From the NCBI GenBank assembly GCA_030220185.1, contig JASPKZ010007248.1, forward strand, positions 558,001-622,000: a stretch of DNA of 64,000 bases, in the 5' to 3' direction. Origin of the DNA: Diploptera punctata. Lineage: Eukaryota; Arthropoda; Insecta; Blattodea; Blaberidae. The translations under genes were made by a program, and so were the position numbers. The notes under the pieces are model-generated. The model was not told the DNA's origin. It made no database searches and saw nothing but the letters and a program-made list of their open reading frames with translations. Shown here one piece after another: positions 32,436 to 43,050 of this stretch. Every line of letters starts with the position of its first letter. Positions within the stretch are counted from its first letter, which is position 1.

Positions 32436-32580
32436 ATATGATGATGATGATGTTCACCATTTGGGCTTATATCGTCTTAAAGTGAGGAAAATCCCTGAAA
32501 GAAACCAAACTCGTCTTGACCGAGGATTGAATCCAGGCCCACTGGGTACTAGGGATCAATGTTACCCCTAGACCATTTCT
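32436..32580 (-). mobile_element. SINE family 1, diverged
   Basis: Minus strand: GTCTAGGGGTAACATTGATC, B box GGATTCAATCCTCGG, TTCCTCACTTTAAGACGATA and a (CAT)n tail. Confidence 0.55.
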
Positions 32581-32890
32581 AATACAAGTTGTAAATATTG
32601 AGCCAATATGTATGTACATATTAAGCTATTCTTTATTACATATGAATCCTAGCACTATTATGACCATCCATTGTTCCCTATCCTCACACCTATGCTGGAG
32701 CATAGTTAGGCAATATACTACAAGCCAGAAAGTCACAGTTTCAATTCCTGAAATGTCAGAAATTTTGGAAATATTTTACATGTGACGTGAAAATTTTTTC
32801 CAAGTTCCAATCTTACACCATGCGCATGCTGCAACAAATGCAAACTGGTTTACACTATGGAATCACGGGATGCAGCCAACATATATATTG

Positions 32891-33134
32891 CTCATTTGCT
32901 GCAACAACGTCATGACTCAAAAATTGTCGATTTTGAGTTATTGGTACTATATGAAAGACAAAACTCAGTTCTATATTCAGGAAGAACGACATAAGCTGTT
33001 ATACACAATGAGTTGGTATAGTAATTTTGATATTTATAACAAATACAGGCAAAGATATAGGGATTTCAAATCTTTAAATGCTTCTCCTGAAAAACTATGT
33101 TTTTTTGAGTTATGATGTTGTTGCAGCAAATGAG
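32891..33134. mobile_element. MITE with 33 bp TIRs
   Basis: Left CTCATTTGCTGCAACAACGT and CATGACTCAAAAA; right end inverted CTCATTTGCTGCAACAACAT and CATAACTCAAAAA. 244 bp, no coding frame. Target duplication unclear, so superfamily not assigned. Confidence 0.8.
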
Positions 33135-33144
33135 TGTAATATTT

Positions 33145-33252
33145 AACAAACCTGAAAGCTAATCTAATGCAATTTAAGCACTCTAACCTGTGAAAGACAA
33201 ACCTAAAAGCTAACGTAACATAATTTAAGCACTCTAACTTGTCAAAGAAAGC
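33145..33252. repeat. Tandem duplication, ~55 bp unit
   Basis: Two adjacent units with ACAAACCT(G/A)AAAGCTAA and AATTTAAGCACTCTAAC(C/T)TGT, diverged at several sites. Confidence 0.8.
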
Positions 33253-33259
33253 AATGCCC

Positions 33260-33879
33260 AAAAATAAATAGTAAGTTCTGAAATATATGTGTACGTACTC
33301 TAATTGGCTGCACTCGAACATGTCTTTGTTGTTGCATAGAATATTTATTAAAATCAATATGGCTGCCATGTCTTCATGCTACGTATGTAGTTAAATACCA
33401 TAGAAAAATATAATGGAATAATCATTACAATAGATGTAAAAATCATTGTAAATGGTGGGAAATAATTTGAAAAATAAAACCCTAAGAATAAAATTTGACA
33501 GGAGTTTATGAAGGAATTAAAAAGTCACGTCACAGGTTGTAAAGTTTAGCTGAAATTAACTGCCCTAAACCTTCTAGAGCACATCATGCATAACTGAAAA
33601 CCTGGTGATTGCCTGTAAAAATGGGAGCCTTAAAACACCCATCACTTCATGGGACCCCTGTAGTGGGATCACTTTATTTATATCTTCTCCAGTGGTTTCA
33701 TAATATGAAACAATGGAAAGCACCCATTCAAGTTACTGATCTGCCATTTCAATCCCCGACATTCCATGACTTTCAGGATGGTTGTGATGTCAAATGGTCA
33801 TCATACACTATTTAAGCATTAAATTTTAAAAGTCTATAATTTAACTAAATAATTAATCTGGAATAAAGATATACCCATC
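33260..33879. other. No recognised gene
   Basis: No family-like frame, TIR or SINE boxes seen. Confidence 0.45.
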
Positions 33880-34270
33880 AAGAGTAAAATGGCAATGTAT
33901 AAAACTTACTTCAAACCAGTTCTAACACATGCAGCTGAGACTTGGACACATACAAACAAGGACTTGAGTAGAGTCCAAGCAACAGAAATGAAATTCATAT
34001 GTGGAATGGTACATAAAACAAGGAGAGAGAGAATAAGAAATGACAAAATCAGAGAGACATTAAGCGTAGAAAATTTAACAACAAACATAGAAACAAGTAG
34101 ACTAAATGGGTTGGACATTTGTAAAGAATGGAAAGGGAAAGACTACCACAAAGACTGTTAAATCTCAAGACACAAGGAAAATGACCACGAGAAAGATGGA
34201 TTAATCAAGTGAAGATAAGTTTACAAGAGAGAGGATATGACTGGGAAGAACTAAAAAAGAAGCAAAGCAT
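33880..34270 (+). pseudogene. LINE ORF2 C-terminal fragment
   Basis: MAMYKTYFKPVLTHAAETW corresponds to the LLYGSExW segment, followed by VQATEMKFICGMVHKTRR and RIRNDKIRETLSVENL. Frame shifts then lead through GLDICKEWKGK to the end. 5'-truncated. Confidence 0.75.
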
Positions 34271-34319
34271 GGGAAGATAGAGATGGTTGGAGGCATATTT
34301 GGAATCGACCTTCTGAAAA

Positions 34320-34450
34320 GAGGATGATGAAATTTTCCTGACCTTTGTCTTGCAGGTTAGGAAAATTCCTGCAGAAAAATGAAAATGTCATCAAGAAAAC
34401 TTTTCTAGAGCAGGGATTGAACATGGGTCCAGTGCACATGCAAACAATAT
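34320..34450 (-). mobile_element. SINE family 1, diverged
   Basis: Minus strand: B box-like GTTCAATCCCTGC, then TTTCCTAACCTGCAAGACAA and GGTCAGGAAAATTTCATC. Confidence 0.5.
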
Positions 34451-34459
34451 TACAACTAG

Positions 34460-35143
34460 AACATAGCATCGCTCTATGTGATTCCAAGGTTCAAACTCAG
34501 TCAAAATCAATGAATTTTTCAGATTATAAAAATCCTGAGCATGGGTTCATTCAGAAGGGAACTAAAATAATATCTTAAAAGAACCTCAAGCCTAAAAAGA
34601 GACCTTATGGCAAAATTTGCCAGGCTTTTCACGTCCAGATTTGAAATGCAATGCTAATGACCAAAATAAGGAATTGAATAGAGAAAAGAGATCTAACCAA
34701 AAAAAAATCCAAAATTGACTTTTCAATGGATTAGTGATCTATTTGGAGAATATCATGGCATGGTGGATGTAAAATTATCCATACTCTCTTCCAGACCTGT
34801 TTTATTTAGTTTTAAAAATTGGCTTTCAAGTGAATAGTGATCTATATGTAACAAAATGGTGGAAACAGTCAAGTCATGAGTAGCAGTGCAGAAAAACAAT
34901 TATTGCACATGCGCAAATTCATTTGACCACAGATCAGTGAAATCTAACCAGAATTTTAGAGAAACTGAGTGGGAATAAGAAAGACACAAAGAATGTAACG
35001 AAATAACATTAAATGAAAAATAAATATTGAAAACTGATTGTTAGAAATTTTATTATAACATTTTTAATTAAATATGCATTAGATAATTTTTCCACACTAT
35101 AGATATAGATTGTTTTTGCACAAAATTCTGTATTAAATTGTTA
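34460..35143. other. No recognised gene
   Basis: AT-rich sequence without identifiable features. Confidence 0.45.
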
Positions 35144-35153
35144 ATATTTAGTT

Positions 35154-35488
35154 GTCCACCGCTGTGGTCTCGAGGTAGCGTGCTGCCTTGTCACGCAGCA
35201 GGCCCGGGTTCGATCCCCGGTCGGGGCAGTTTTTCTGGGTGAGGTTTTTATCGGGGTTTTTCCTCACCTGTAAGACAAATGTCAGGAAAACTTTAAGGCC
35301 CAAACGGTCCCTGAAATCATATGGCCATCATCCTTACCATTATCATTATCATCATCATCCTTCACCGGTGTGGAAAGCAACGGGAAGCTACCACACCTAC
35401 ACAATTCCCTAGTAAAGCTGCAAGCATAGCATGAAAATGCTATGATTGCAGTGAAGGACCTGCCTTCGGGCAGAATTACTATGGATGG
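35154..35488 (+). mobile_element. tRNA-derived SINE, family 1 (full length, with TSD)
   Basis: Same plan as the copy at 29697, including CCCGGGTTCGATCCCCGG and the TGGAAAGCAACGGGAAGCTA block. The 3' tail is (ATGG)n. ATATTTAGTT flanks it at 35144-35153 and 35489-35498. It looks young. Confidence 0.9.
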
Positions 35489-35711
35489 ATATTTAGTTAT
35501 TAGCATGTTATTTTGCATTCAAATTGGCTGTATATGGTTACAATAGGATGAAATATTAAAGTGTATATGATATAATAAAGATAATAGCCTCAAAATGAAC
35601 ATTATGCATTTTTTGTTTTCACAACAATTTGTAGGTATGGGTTATATCTCTTTTTAGGGCAACTATTCAATTATATAAAATTTCATGTTTTAAACTGTTA
35701 ATTACAAAAGA

Positions 35712-36138
35712 ACTCAACTATTGTATGTTGAAACCTACCTTGAAATTTCTACCAAAGAAGCGTTGTGATGTACTGAGGCTATGTTCAAAACATTATCTGC
35801 CTCTTTTAACCGCAAGGCACAGAAATCAAAGCCAGAATCCAACAATAGCAACCCACTGTACAGAACAGATGTACATCCATGCATGAGTTAAGAGCAGAGT
35901 GGAGAGATGCACAGACAGCAAGTAGAGAGGGTTATCCAGTCTGCCAATACAGGAGTTGTATTACTTCCCTATAGTTTAAATGAGAGACATGGTGTTGGAT
36001 TTAAATGAGAGACATGGTGTTGGATTTTAGTGTCTTCCAGTAAAAATGGCAAAAAACCTTTTTGTACATCACAATGCTTCTCTGGAATAAATTTCAAGGT
36101 TGGTTTCGGCGTGCAATGGTTGACAGTTTCCTTGTCAG
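35712..36138 (+). mobile_element. Long-TIR fold-back MITE, family F
   Basis: Second copy of the element at 5523-5935, in opposite orientation. ~110 bp inverted arms (GAAACCTACCTTGAAATTTC versus the inverted end near 36100) and the core TACTTCCCTATAGTTTAAAT. The core has an internal duplication of AAATGAGAGACATGGTGTTG (35976-36027). Confidence 0.75.
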
Positions 36139-36404
36139 AGAGCATTGAGACAAAGAATTTTTGCATTTTCTGATGTGTTGAATCAAAAGGGACTAAAACA
36201 AATTCATATTTCATAATATTTTAACAAAATATTCATATTTCAATGAAAATTTCACATTCCTTTGTATTTTTCAATATTTAATATACTGTTTTTTCAATCA
36301 ACATGCACATTTTGTGAAATTAGAAATGGTATTGAAAGGGACTACATAGTGACTGACATGTGATCAACACATTGCCTCAAAGAGACATTTAGTAGGTAAC
36401 CAAG

Positions 36405-36480
36405 GCATTTTATTTGAAGAGAAAAATATATGCCTGAATCGGGATTTGAACCAGATTCATATAAGATATACATTCAAAAA
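36405..36480 (-). mobile_element. SINE family 3 fragment
   Basis: Minus strand GGTTCAAATCCCGATTCAGG (B box) followed by the tail ATATATTTTTCTCTTCAAAT. Confidence 0.6.
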
Positions 36481-36559
36481 AACCATACGAGAACCATGAA
36501 TTTGATTACAAAGTTCTTCAAATCAACACCAGATGGCAGTTTATAAAATGACTGGCATA

Positions 36560-36590
36560 CTGAAGAATCGACAGTCGTGAAAACAGTTGA
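36560..36590 (+). ncRNA. Hammerhead-like core of a decayed PLE end
   Basis: CTGAAGA, short hairpin CGA-CAG-TCG, GAAA. The segment CACCAGATGGCAGTT just upstream is shared with the PLE end at 60975-61000. Stem III and the cleavage site are not clear. Confidence 0.35.
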
Positions 36591-36705
36591 TGATGGGAAT
36601 GATATGTTTTCCGATACTGCAGTTCTGTGTTAAAAAACATAGGTGTATTAGGTAAGAAGAATTCACGATTCATTTGATTTTAATTTTAACCAGATGTCTC
36701 TGGTT

Positions 36706-37282
36706 TTATAAAAAAGGAGATCGTCATGATTGTGAAAATTATAGAGGCATAAATATCTTGGGTACCAGTTATAAAATGTATGCAACTATACTGAAAAATT
36801 GTTTAAATGTAATTATGGAAAGTATTATTCTAGAAGCCCAGAACGGATTCAGGAAAGGCAGATCCTGTTCAGATTGCATTTTCACTATCAATCAAATAAT
36901 TGAGAAACATAGAGAATATAATCTACCAACTTTTATGGCATTCATAGATCTTGAAAAGGCGTTTGACAAAGTTAACAGAAATAAATTGTGGAATATAATG
37001 AAAGAGAAGTGCAATAAAAAGTCTATATGTAGAAAATAAAATAATAGAAACTGGAGGCAAAAATAAAAACAATATAACCACAACAATAAAGAGAGGTGTA
37101 AGACAGGGATGTCCACTTTCATCCTCCCTTTTTAATATTTATATTGACGATATCATATATAATTGGCAGATAAATTTGGACTCACATTTCAAAATAAGAA
37201 ATAAGATGTTAAGATACCTTACTTTTTGCAGACGACCAAGTTCTAATATCTAGTTCAGAAGATGGTCTACAGAAATCGCTCT
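36706..37282 (+). pseudogene. LINE-A ORF2, RT domain
   Basis: FYKKGDRHDCENYRGINIL, GFRKGRSCSDCIFTI, FIDLEKAFDKVNRNKLW (palm aspartate), then a frame change and IKRGVRQGCPLSSSLFNIY-type sequence and a damaged FADD region near 37220. These are the fingers and palm of a LINE reverse transcriptase. The truncation point lies just before the KKGD motif. The frame resumes at 38748 with NNIVQKYNFKISISK. Confidence 0.85.
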
Positions 37283-37296
37283 TTCAGTTGAATAAC

Positions 37297-38747
37297 TTAC
37301 TTACTTACTCACTGGCACAATCGAACCCATAGGTTCATGGTCGCGCGGACATAAGCTCTCCATACATCCCTATCCTGAGCTAATGCTTTCCAATCATTCC
37401 CTGTATAATCTACTTCCCTCAAATCATAGTTAATGTTGTTCTCCCACCTCATTCTTGGTCTACCAACTGGGCGTTTTCCCTCTGGCTTTCCTACAAGAAG
37501 CTTTCATGCACGTCTTTCATTCCCCATAAGCGCAACATGACCTGCCCATCACAGTCTATGAGACTTAACTGTTATTATTATATCTGGCTTCCTATAAAGA
37601 CCATGTAGTTCATTGTTATTTAGTCTTCTCCATTCACCTGTCTGTTCATCTCTCTTTGGTCCAAAAATTTTCCTAAGAACTTTATTCTCAAATACTTGTA
37701 ATCTCCTTTCCTCCCTTAAAGTAAGAGTCCATGTTTCGCACCCATATAATATAACTGGTAGAATAAGTTTTATATATTTTCAGTTTAACGTTTTTTTGAA
37801 AGGAGTTGGGACATCAAAAGTCTCTGCAATGCATAATAGCATGCATTTCCAGAATTGAGCCTATGTTTAATTTCTTTGTGCATCTCATTCCTATTTGAGA
37901 TTATTGTTCCTAGGTATTTGAATTCAGCCACTTCCTCAAAATTTCCCTCATTTGTCATTAGCTGTCTATTTCCATTATATACTGAATTTCTACGTGTGAC
38001 CATATATTTAGTTTTACTGATATTTACTTCCAGTCCTAATTTCTTAGTGTTACTCAATAGTGTGTGCGTGTTGGCCTTTAGTATCTCCTCGCTATCGGCC
38101 AGTAGTACTACATCATCAGCATAAACTAATAGCTTATTAATACCATAGAGTTAAAGCCTTCCTCATTCTCTTAAAGATTTAATGGCATGCTCTAGTATAA
38201 AATTAAATAGTAGAGGAGATAGTGCATTTCCTTGCTTCAACCCATTGTGGATTTCAAAAGTGTCTGAAAACTGTTTGCCTACACGCAACCTATCCGTTAT
38301 GACATTTAGGACAACATCTCGTATCCGTCTACACTAAACTTTTTAGAAAATACCGACCTCCAGCAGGATACTATATAATTTCTCCCTCTTAATTGAATCA
38401 TATGCTTTTTTGAAGTCTACATATAGTTGATGTACAGTACCATTATATTCCCATTTCTTTTCTAAAATCTGTCTTATACTAAAAATCTGATCTGTTGTAG
38501 ACCTGTTTCTTCTAAATGCACATTGATGATCTCCTAGAATGTCATCAATATAGGGAGTAAGTCTGCTTACTAATATATTTGTTAGAATTTTGTACGAAGT
38601 TGGAAGTAATGAGATGCCCCTGTAGTTGTTGTAATCAGTTTTAACTCCTTTCTTATAAATTGGTATGATAATTGATTCCTTCCATTCATCTGGAAGAGCT
38701 TCTTTTTCCCAAATCATACTAAGCAACCAGCATATCTTGTCCATCAA
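37297..38747 (-). mobile_element. LINE-C, most complete copy, inserted in LINE-A
   Basis: Flanked by TTCAGTTGAATAAC (37283-37296) and TTCAGTTAAATAAC (38748-38761), a 14 bp TSD with one mismatch. Minus-strand protein order: PDEWKESIIIPIYKKG, NNYRGISLLPTSYKIL, RRNRSTTDQIF, QLYVDFKKAYDSI (palm Asp; 38343-38747), a break, then the NGLKQGNALSPLLFNF region, YADDVVLL near 38110, EVAEFKYLGTIISNRNEM, LYGCETWTLT and the WAGH...GRPRMRW end. The 3' tail is (AGTA)n. 5'-truncated, with several stops. Confidence 0.9.
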
Positions 38748-39086
38748 TTCAGTTAAATAACATTGTACAGAAATATAATTTCAAAATATCAATAAGTAAA
38801 ATGAAAATCCTAGCTTTTAAGGGATCAGATACCGTAAGAGCTAAAATAATTCTGGAGGGGAAACCCATTGAACAAGTGAACCATTTTAAATACCTGGGTT
38901 ATGAAATCTCCTATTTTAAAAATGAAGATCTATTTAACAAACTTAATAAATTTAAATTATATATGTGAAACAATCAAAAGGATATTTAAAAGCACAAGAA
39001 AAGAAACAAAACTAAAATTTTATAAAGTAGTGGCAGTCCCCTTACTATTGTATGGTAGTGAATTTTGGGTTTTAACTAAAAGAGAA
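38748..39086 (+). pseudogene. LINE-A ORF2, post-RT segment
   Basis: Continues the LINE-A frame: KISISKMKILAFKG, EQVNHFKYLGYEISYF, a stop, and VPLLLYGSEFWVLTKRE, where LINE-B interrupts. Confidence 0.85.
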
Positions 39087-39449
39087 AACTCCGCCATGGC
39101 CGGTCCCAAGCCTGGATAAGAAAGGAGGAGGGGGAGGAGTAACAACCTCGTAAAAATCCAGGGTTCAGTTGGCTCTGACTGATAGTACTCTGTAAGGGCC
39201 CCTAGCCAGGGTTACGGTGAAGACCTCAACGGCAGATTCGGCACAGAAGGAGTCCTTCATCACGGCGGAAGTGGCAACCCTCTAGATGGGTTAGTACATC
39301 CAGAAGCTGGACCTAAAGCTTTGAGGTGGCAGCCCAACCAATGGTCTACTCTGCATAGCGTTGGTACCGCGATCAGAGGAAAACATATTACTCGTATTCT
39401 TCACAATGGAAACTCGGACGGACTTAACCAAAGACGACCTCAGTGTAGA

Positions 39450-40377
39450 ATTAAGGACAAACGATTTGGTATAAAGGATCGGATTAAAGTGGGAACTTGG
39501 AATGTCAGAGGACTAAACACAAAAGAAGAAGAACTAAATAATCAAAATATTGATATAGCAATACTTACTGAAACAAAAAAGAAGTTGAAAGGAATAAAAG
39601 ATATTGGTAATTATATACTAATATACAGTGGAGTACCTCAAGATAGAACAGCTTGCAGTGGTGTAGCTATACTAATTAATAGCAAATGGAGATCAAAAAT
39701 AAGCTACAAATATGTGGATGAGAGAATAATAACAGTAAGGTTGAAAATAGATCGGAATTACTTAAACATTGTAGGAGTGTATGCACCAGAAGAAGGGAAA
39801 ATTGAAGACACTGTTATTTTCTATGATAAATTACAAGAAGAAATAAATGGTATTAAAAACACAGAAAGTATCATCTTAGGAGGTGACTTAAATGCCAGAG
39901 TTGGTAATCTCCCAATCCCAGGAATAGTAGGTATGTTTGGAGAAGATGTAATAAATGGAAACGGGGAAGAACTTTGACAATTTGCTACCTATAATAAACT
40001 AAAAATCACGAATACTTTCTATAGGAAAAAGGACATACACAAGTATACATGGTGCGCTAGAAACCAAAGATCTTTAATAGATTACATAATGATTAATGAT
40101 AGACTCAGGAATCAAATACAAGATGTAAGAGTATACAGAGGATGTGACATATATACAGACCACTATCTATTGGTAGCCACGATACTTATAATAGCCAAAT
40201 GGAAGAAACCGAAAACTCAAGAAAGAATAAAAGAAGAGGTTTTTAAAGTATATCTTCTAGAAGAAGAAAGTATAAGACAATTTTACCAAAAAAGGCTACA
40301 AGAACACTTAGAAAGAAAAGCAATTAATGATAATCTAAATGAAGAGTGGGAAAATATGAAAACATGTATTATAAATG
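39450..40377 (+). pseudogene. LINE-B AP-endonuclease domain
   Basis: This domain nicks target DNA to prime reverse transcription. Visible motifs: VGTWNVRGLN (metal-binding Asn), IAILTETKKK (catalytic Glu), YLNIVGVYAPEEG, IILGGDLNARVG (catalytic Asp/Asn pair), an in-frame TGA at 39975, SLIDYIMINDRL, and YTDHYLLVATI (terminal Asp-His). All catalytic residues are kept, so the TGA and the PLE insertion are what kills it. The domain is followed by a basic linker leading to the PLE insertion point. Confidence 0.88.
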
Positions 40378-40435
40378 ATCCCTATTAGGTTCGTCTTCCG
40401 GGCATATAGGCCGTGGTCCAGTCGTTCTTCTACTC

Positions 40436-40470
40436 GACGTTTCGTCTACTGCTGCGGTAGACATCTTCAG
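40436..40470 (-). ncRNA. Hammerhead-ribozyme-like core, D2 minus copy
   Basis: The same motif with all core bases intact, on the other strand; loop of stem II is the same 7 bases. Confidence 0.65.
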
Positions 40471-41976
40471 GAGATACTACGTGCTCTCTGTGAACTCCTC
40501 AACAGTCGGCTGCAGACTGGCTGGTCGTTGGAAACTCCCTCCCTATTTATAGGCATGCCCCTGGTGGAGAGGCGGTTTACTACGCGGTCCATGTTGCGTG
40601 CTGTTTTGTCCAGGCTGTCGCTAGCAGAAGTCATAGGCTTCGTTGTCGTATTGTGCAGTGCTGGGATCCAGATTTTGTTTATCTTCATGGTTTCTTCTTT
40701 TTTGTTAAAGGAATTTTTGTGTTTATATATTTCAATGGCTTCTCTGTACAGTCTGGTGTAATAATGTGATGTTTGGGACAATACCTGTGTTTCTTCGAAT
40801 CTTATTATATGTTCTTGGTTGTTCATCCAGTGTTCCGCTACGGCTGATTTTTCCTTTTGTTTTAGTCTGCAATGCCTCTTGTGTTCTTGCAATCTTGTGG
40901 TAACCATTCTTTTTGTTGTGCCGATATAAACCTGTCCACAACTGCAAGGGATGCGATATATACCGGCAGTACTTAACGGATCTCTTGTATCTTTGGCTGG
41001 GCGCAGTATATTGCTGATTTTTTGTGTTGGCTTGTAGGTTGTAGATATGTTATATTTATTTAATATTCGACCAATTCTCTCCGTTATTGTCTTGATATAT
41101 GGCAGATACACCTTACCCTTTGCCTCCTCCTTGTTCCGTTTTCGGATTTGTATTTATGGGATTTATGGCTCGGCGAAAATCTGTTTTGCTGTATCCATTG
41201 GATTGAAACGCTGCTTGGAGATGATTAATTTCTTCTTGTAGATACTGTGGTTCCGAAATCCTTTTGGCTCGTTCCACCAGGGTTTTAATTATTCCGCGTT
41301 TTTGTCTGGGATGATGGTTGGACCGCTTATGTAGGTATCTGTCTGTGTGAGTCTTTTTCCTGTATACCTTGTGTCCAAGTGTCATGTCTTGTTTTCGGAT
41401 TATTAAAACATCCAAAAACGGTAGACTGTTGTTCTCTTCTCTTTCCAGGGTGAATTGGATGCTGGGACAAATTCCATTTAAATGTTGCCTGAAGTTATCA
41501 AGTTCTTCTTCACCATGCTCCCAAATGACGAATGTGTCGTCCACATATCTCAGCCAAACTGAAGGTCTTAATGTAGCATTCTCCAAGGCCTATTTTTCAA
41601 ATTTTTCCATGTAAAAATTGGCTATTACGGGGCTTAATGGACTTCCCATGGCCACGCCATCTATTTGCTCATAGAATATTCCTCTCCATTGGAAATATGT
41701 TTCTGTGAGGCATATGTTATACAGCGCTACTATGTCTGGGGGAAAGAGTTCTTGCAAGTATGTCATAGTGTCTGGGATAGGTATCTTAGTAAATAAAGAA
41801 ACCACATCAAAGCTTATTATTTTATCGTTTGGCTTGAGTTTCAGAGCGTCTATTTTTTCTATGAAGTGCGTGGAGTCTTTTACAAACGTGTCAGTTTTTC
41901 CAATATACGGTTTCAATAGTGAGGCGAGAAACTTGGCGAGTTCATATATGTAGGTGATCCAATGGCCGAAACAATA
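40464..41976 (-). pseudogene. PLE protein (RT + GIY-YIG), minus copy of D2
   Basis: From the 5' side: KIISFDVVSLFTKIP (palm Asp), GVAMGSPLSPVIANFYME, an in-frame TAG near 41588, RPSVWLRYVDDTFVIWEHG (catalytic YVDD), a one-base shift near 41130, then the nuclease: GIYRIPCSCGQVYIGTTKR, TRLQEHKRH and AEHW, with the downstream YREAIEIYKH Glu. PLE proteins combine a telomerase-like RT with a GIY-YIG nuclease that cuts the target. The N-terminus is missing. Two lesions only, so it is rather young. Confidence 0.92.
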
Positions 41977-42912
41977 GTAATTCGAAAACAAGACATGACA
42001 CTTGGACACAAGGTATACAGGAAAAAGACTCACACAGACAGATACCTACATAAGCGGTCCAACCATCATCCCAGACAAAAACGCGGAATAATTAAAACCC
42101 TGGTGGAACGAGCCAAAAGGATTTCGGAACCACAGTATCTACAAGAAGAAATTAATCATCTCCAAGCAGCGTTTCAATCCAATCGATACAGCAAAACAGA
42201 TTTTCGCCGAGCCATAAATCCCAATAAATACAAATCCGAAAACGGGAACAAGGAGGAGGCAAAGGGTAAGGTGTATCTGCCATATATCAAGACAATAACG
42301 GAGAGAATTGGTCGAATATTAAATAAATATAACATATCTACAACCTACAAGCCAACACAAAAAATCAGCAATATACTGCGCCCAGCCAAAGATACAAGAG
42401 ATCCGTTAAGTACTGCCGGTATATATCGCATCCCTTGCAGTTGTGGACAGGTTTATATCGGCACAACAAAAAGAATGGTTACCACAAGATTGCAAGAACA
42501 CAAGAGGCATTGCAGACTAAAACAAAAGGAAAATCAGCCGTAGCGGAACACTGGATGAACAACCAAGAACATATAATAAGATTCGAAGAAACACAGGTAT
42601 TGTCCCAAACATCACATTATTACACCAGACTGTACAGAGAAGCCATTGAAATATATAAACACAAAAATTCCTTTAACAAAAAAGAAGAAACCATGAAGAT
42701 AAACAAAATCTGGATCCCGGCACTGCACAATACGACAATGAAGCCTATGACTTCTGCTAGCGACAGCCTGGACAAAACAGCACGCAACACGGACCGCGTA
42801 GTAAACCGCCTCTCCACCAGGGGCGTGCCTATAAATAGGGAGGGAGTTTCCAACGACCAGCCAGTCTGCAGCCGACTGTCGAGGAGTTCACAGAGAGCAC
42901 GCAGTATCTCCT
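41977..42912 (+). pseudogene. PLE protein C-terminal half, plus copy of D2
   Basis: Starts downstream of the YVDD region (VIRKQDMTLGHKVYRKKTH) and carries the whole GIY-YIG nuclease: IYRIPCSCGQVYIGTTKR, LQEHKRHCRLK. A one-base deletion in an A run near 42532 shifts the frame before SAVAEHW. Otherwise almost identical to the minus copy. Confidence 0.92.
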
Positions 42913-42945
42913 GAAGATGTCTACCGCAGCAGTAGACGAAACGTC
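42911..42945 (+). ncRNA. Hammerhead-ribozyme-like core, D2 plus copy
   Basis: CTGAAGA, T, stem II GTCTAC-cgcagca-GTAGAC, GAAA, CG, TC. This leaves a minimal two-base stem III and a GTC cleavage triplet. CTC upstream of the core can pair with GAG downstream of the site (stem I start). Confidence 0.65.
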
Positions 42946-43050
42946 GAGTAGAAGAACGACTGGACCACGGCCTATATGCCCGGAAGACGAACCTAATAGG
43001 GATCAAGACGCCGGCCGTGAAAGCCTACAGTTATACATGTATTATAAATG

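Larger units (their letters stand above)
40378..43034. mobile_element. Penelope-like element, head-to-head dimer (D2) with 16 bp TSD
   Basis: ACATGTATTATAAATG stands at 40362-40377 and 43035-43050. Between them are a longer minus-strand copy (about 40378-41976) and a shorter plus-strand copy (about 41977-43034) with their 5' sides touching. The paired arms are about 1.02 kb and nearly identical; about 550 bp of the minus copy has no partner. The plus copy extends ~30 bp further at its 3' end. One TSD around the pair means one integration event. Confidence 0.93.
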
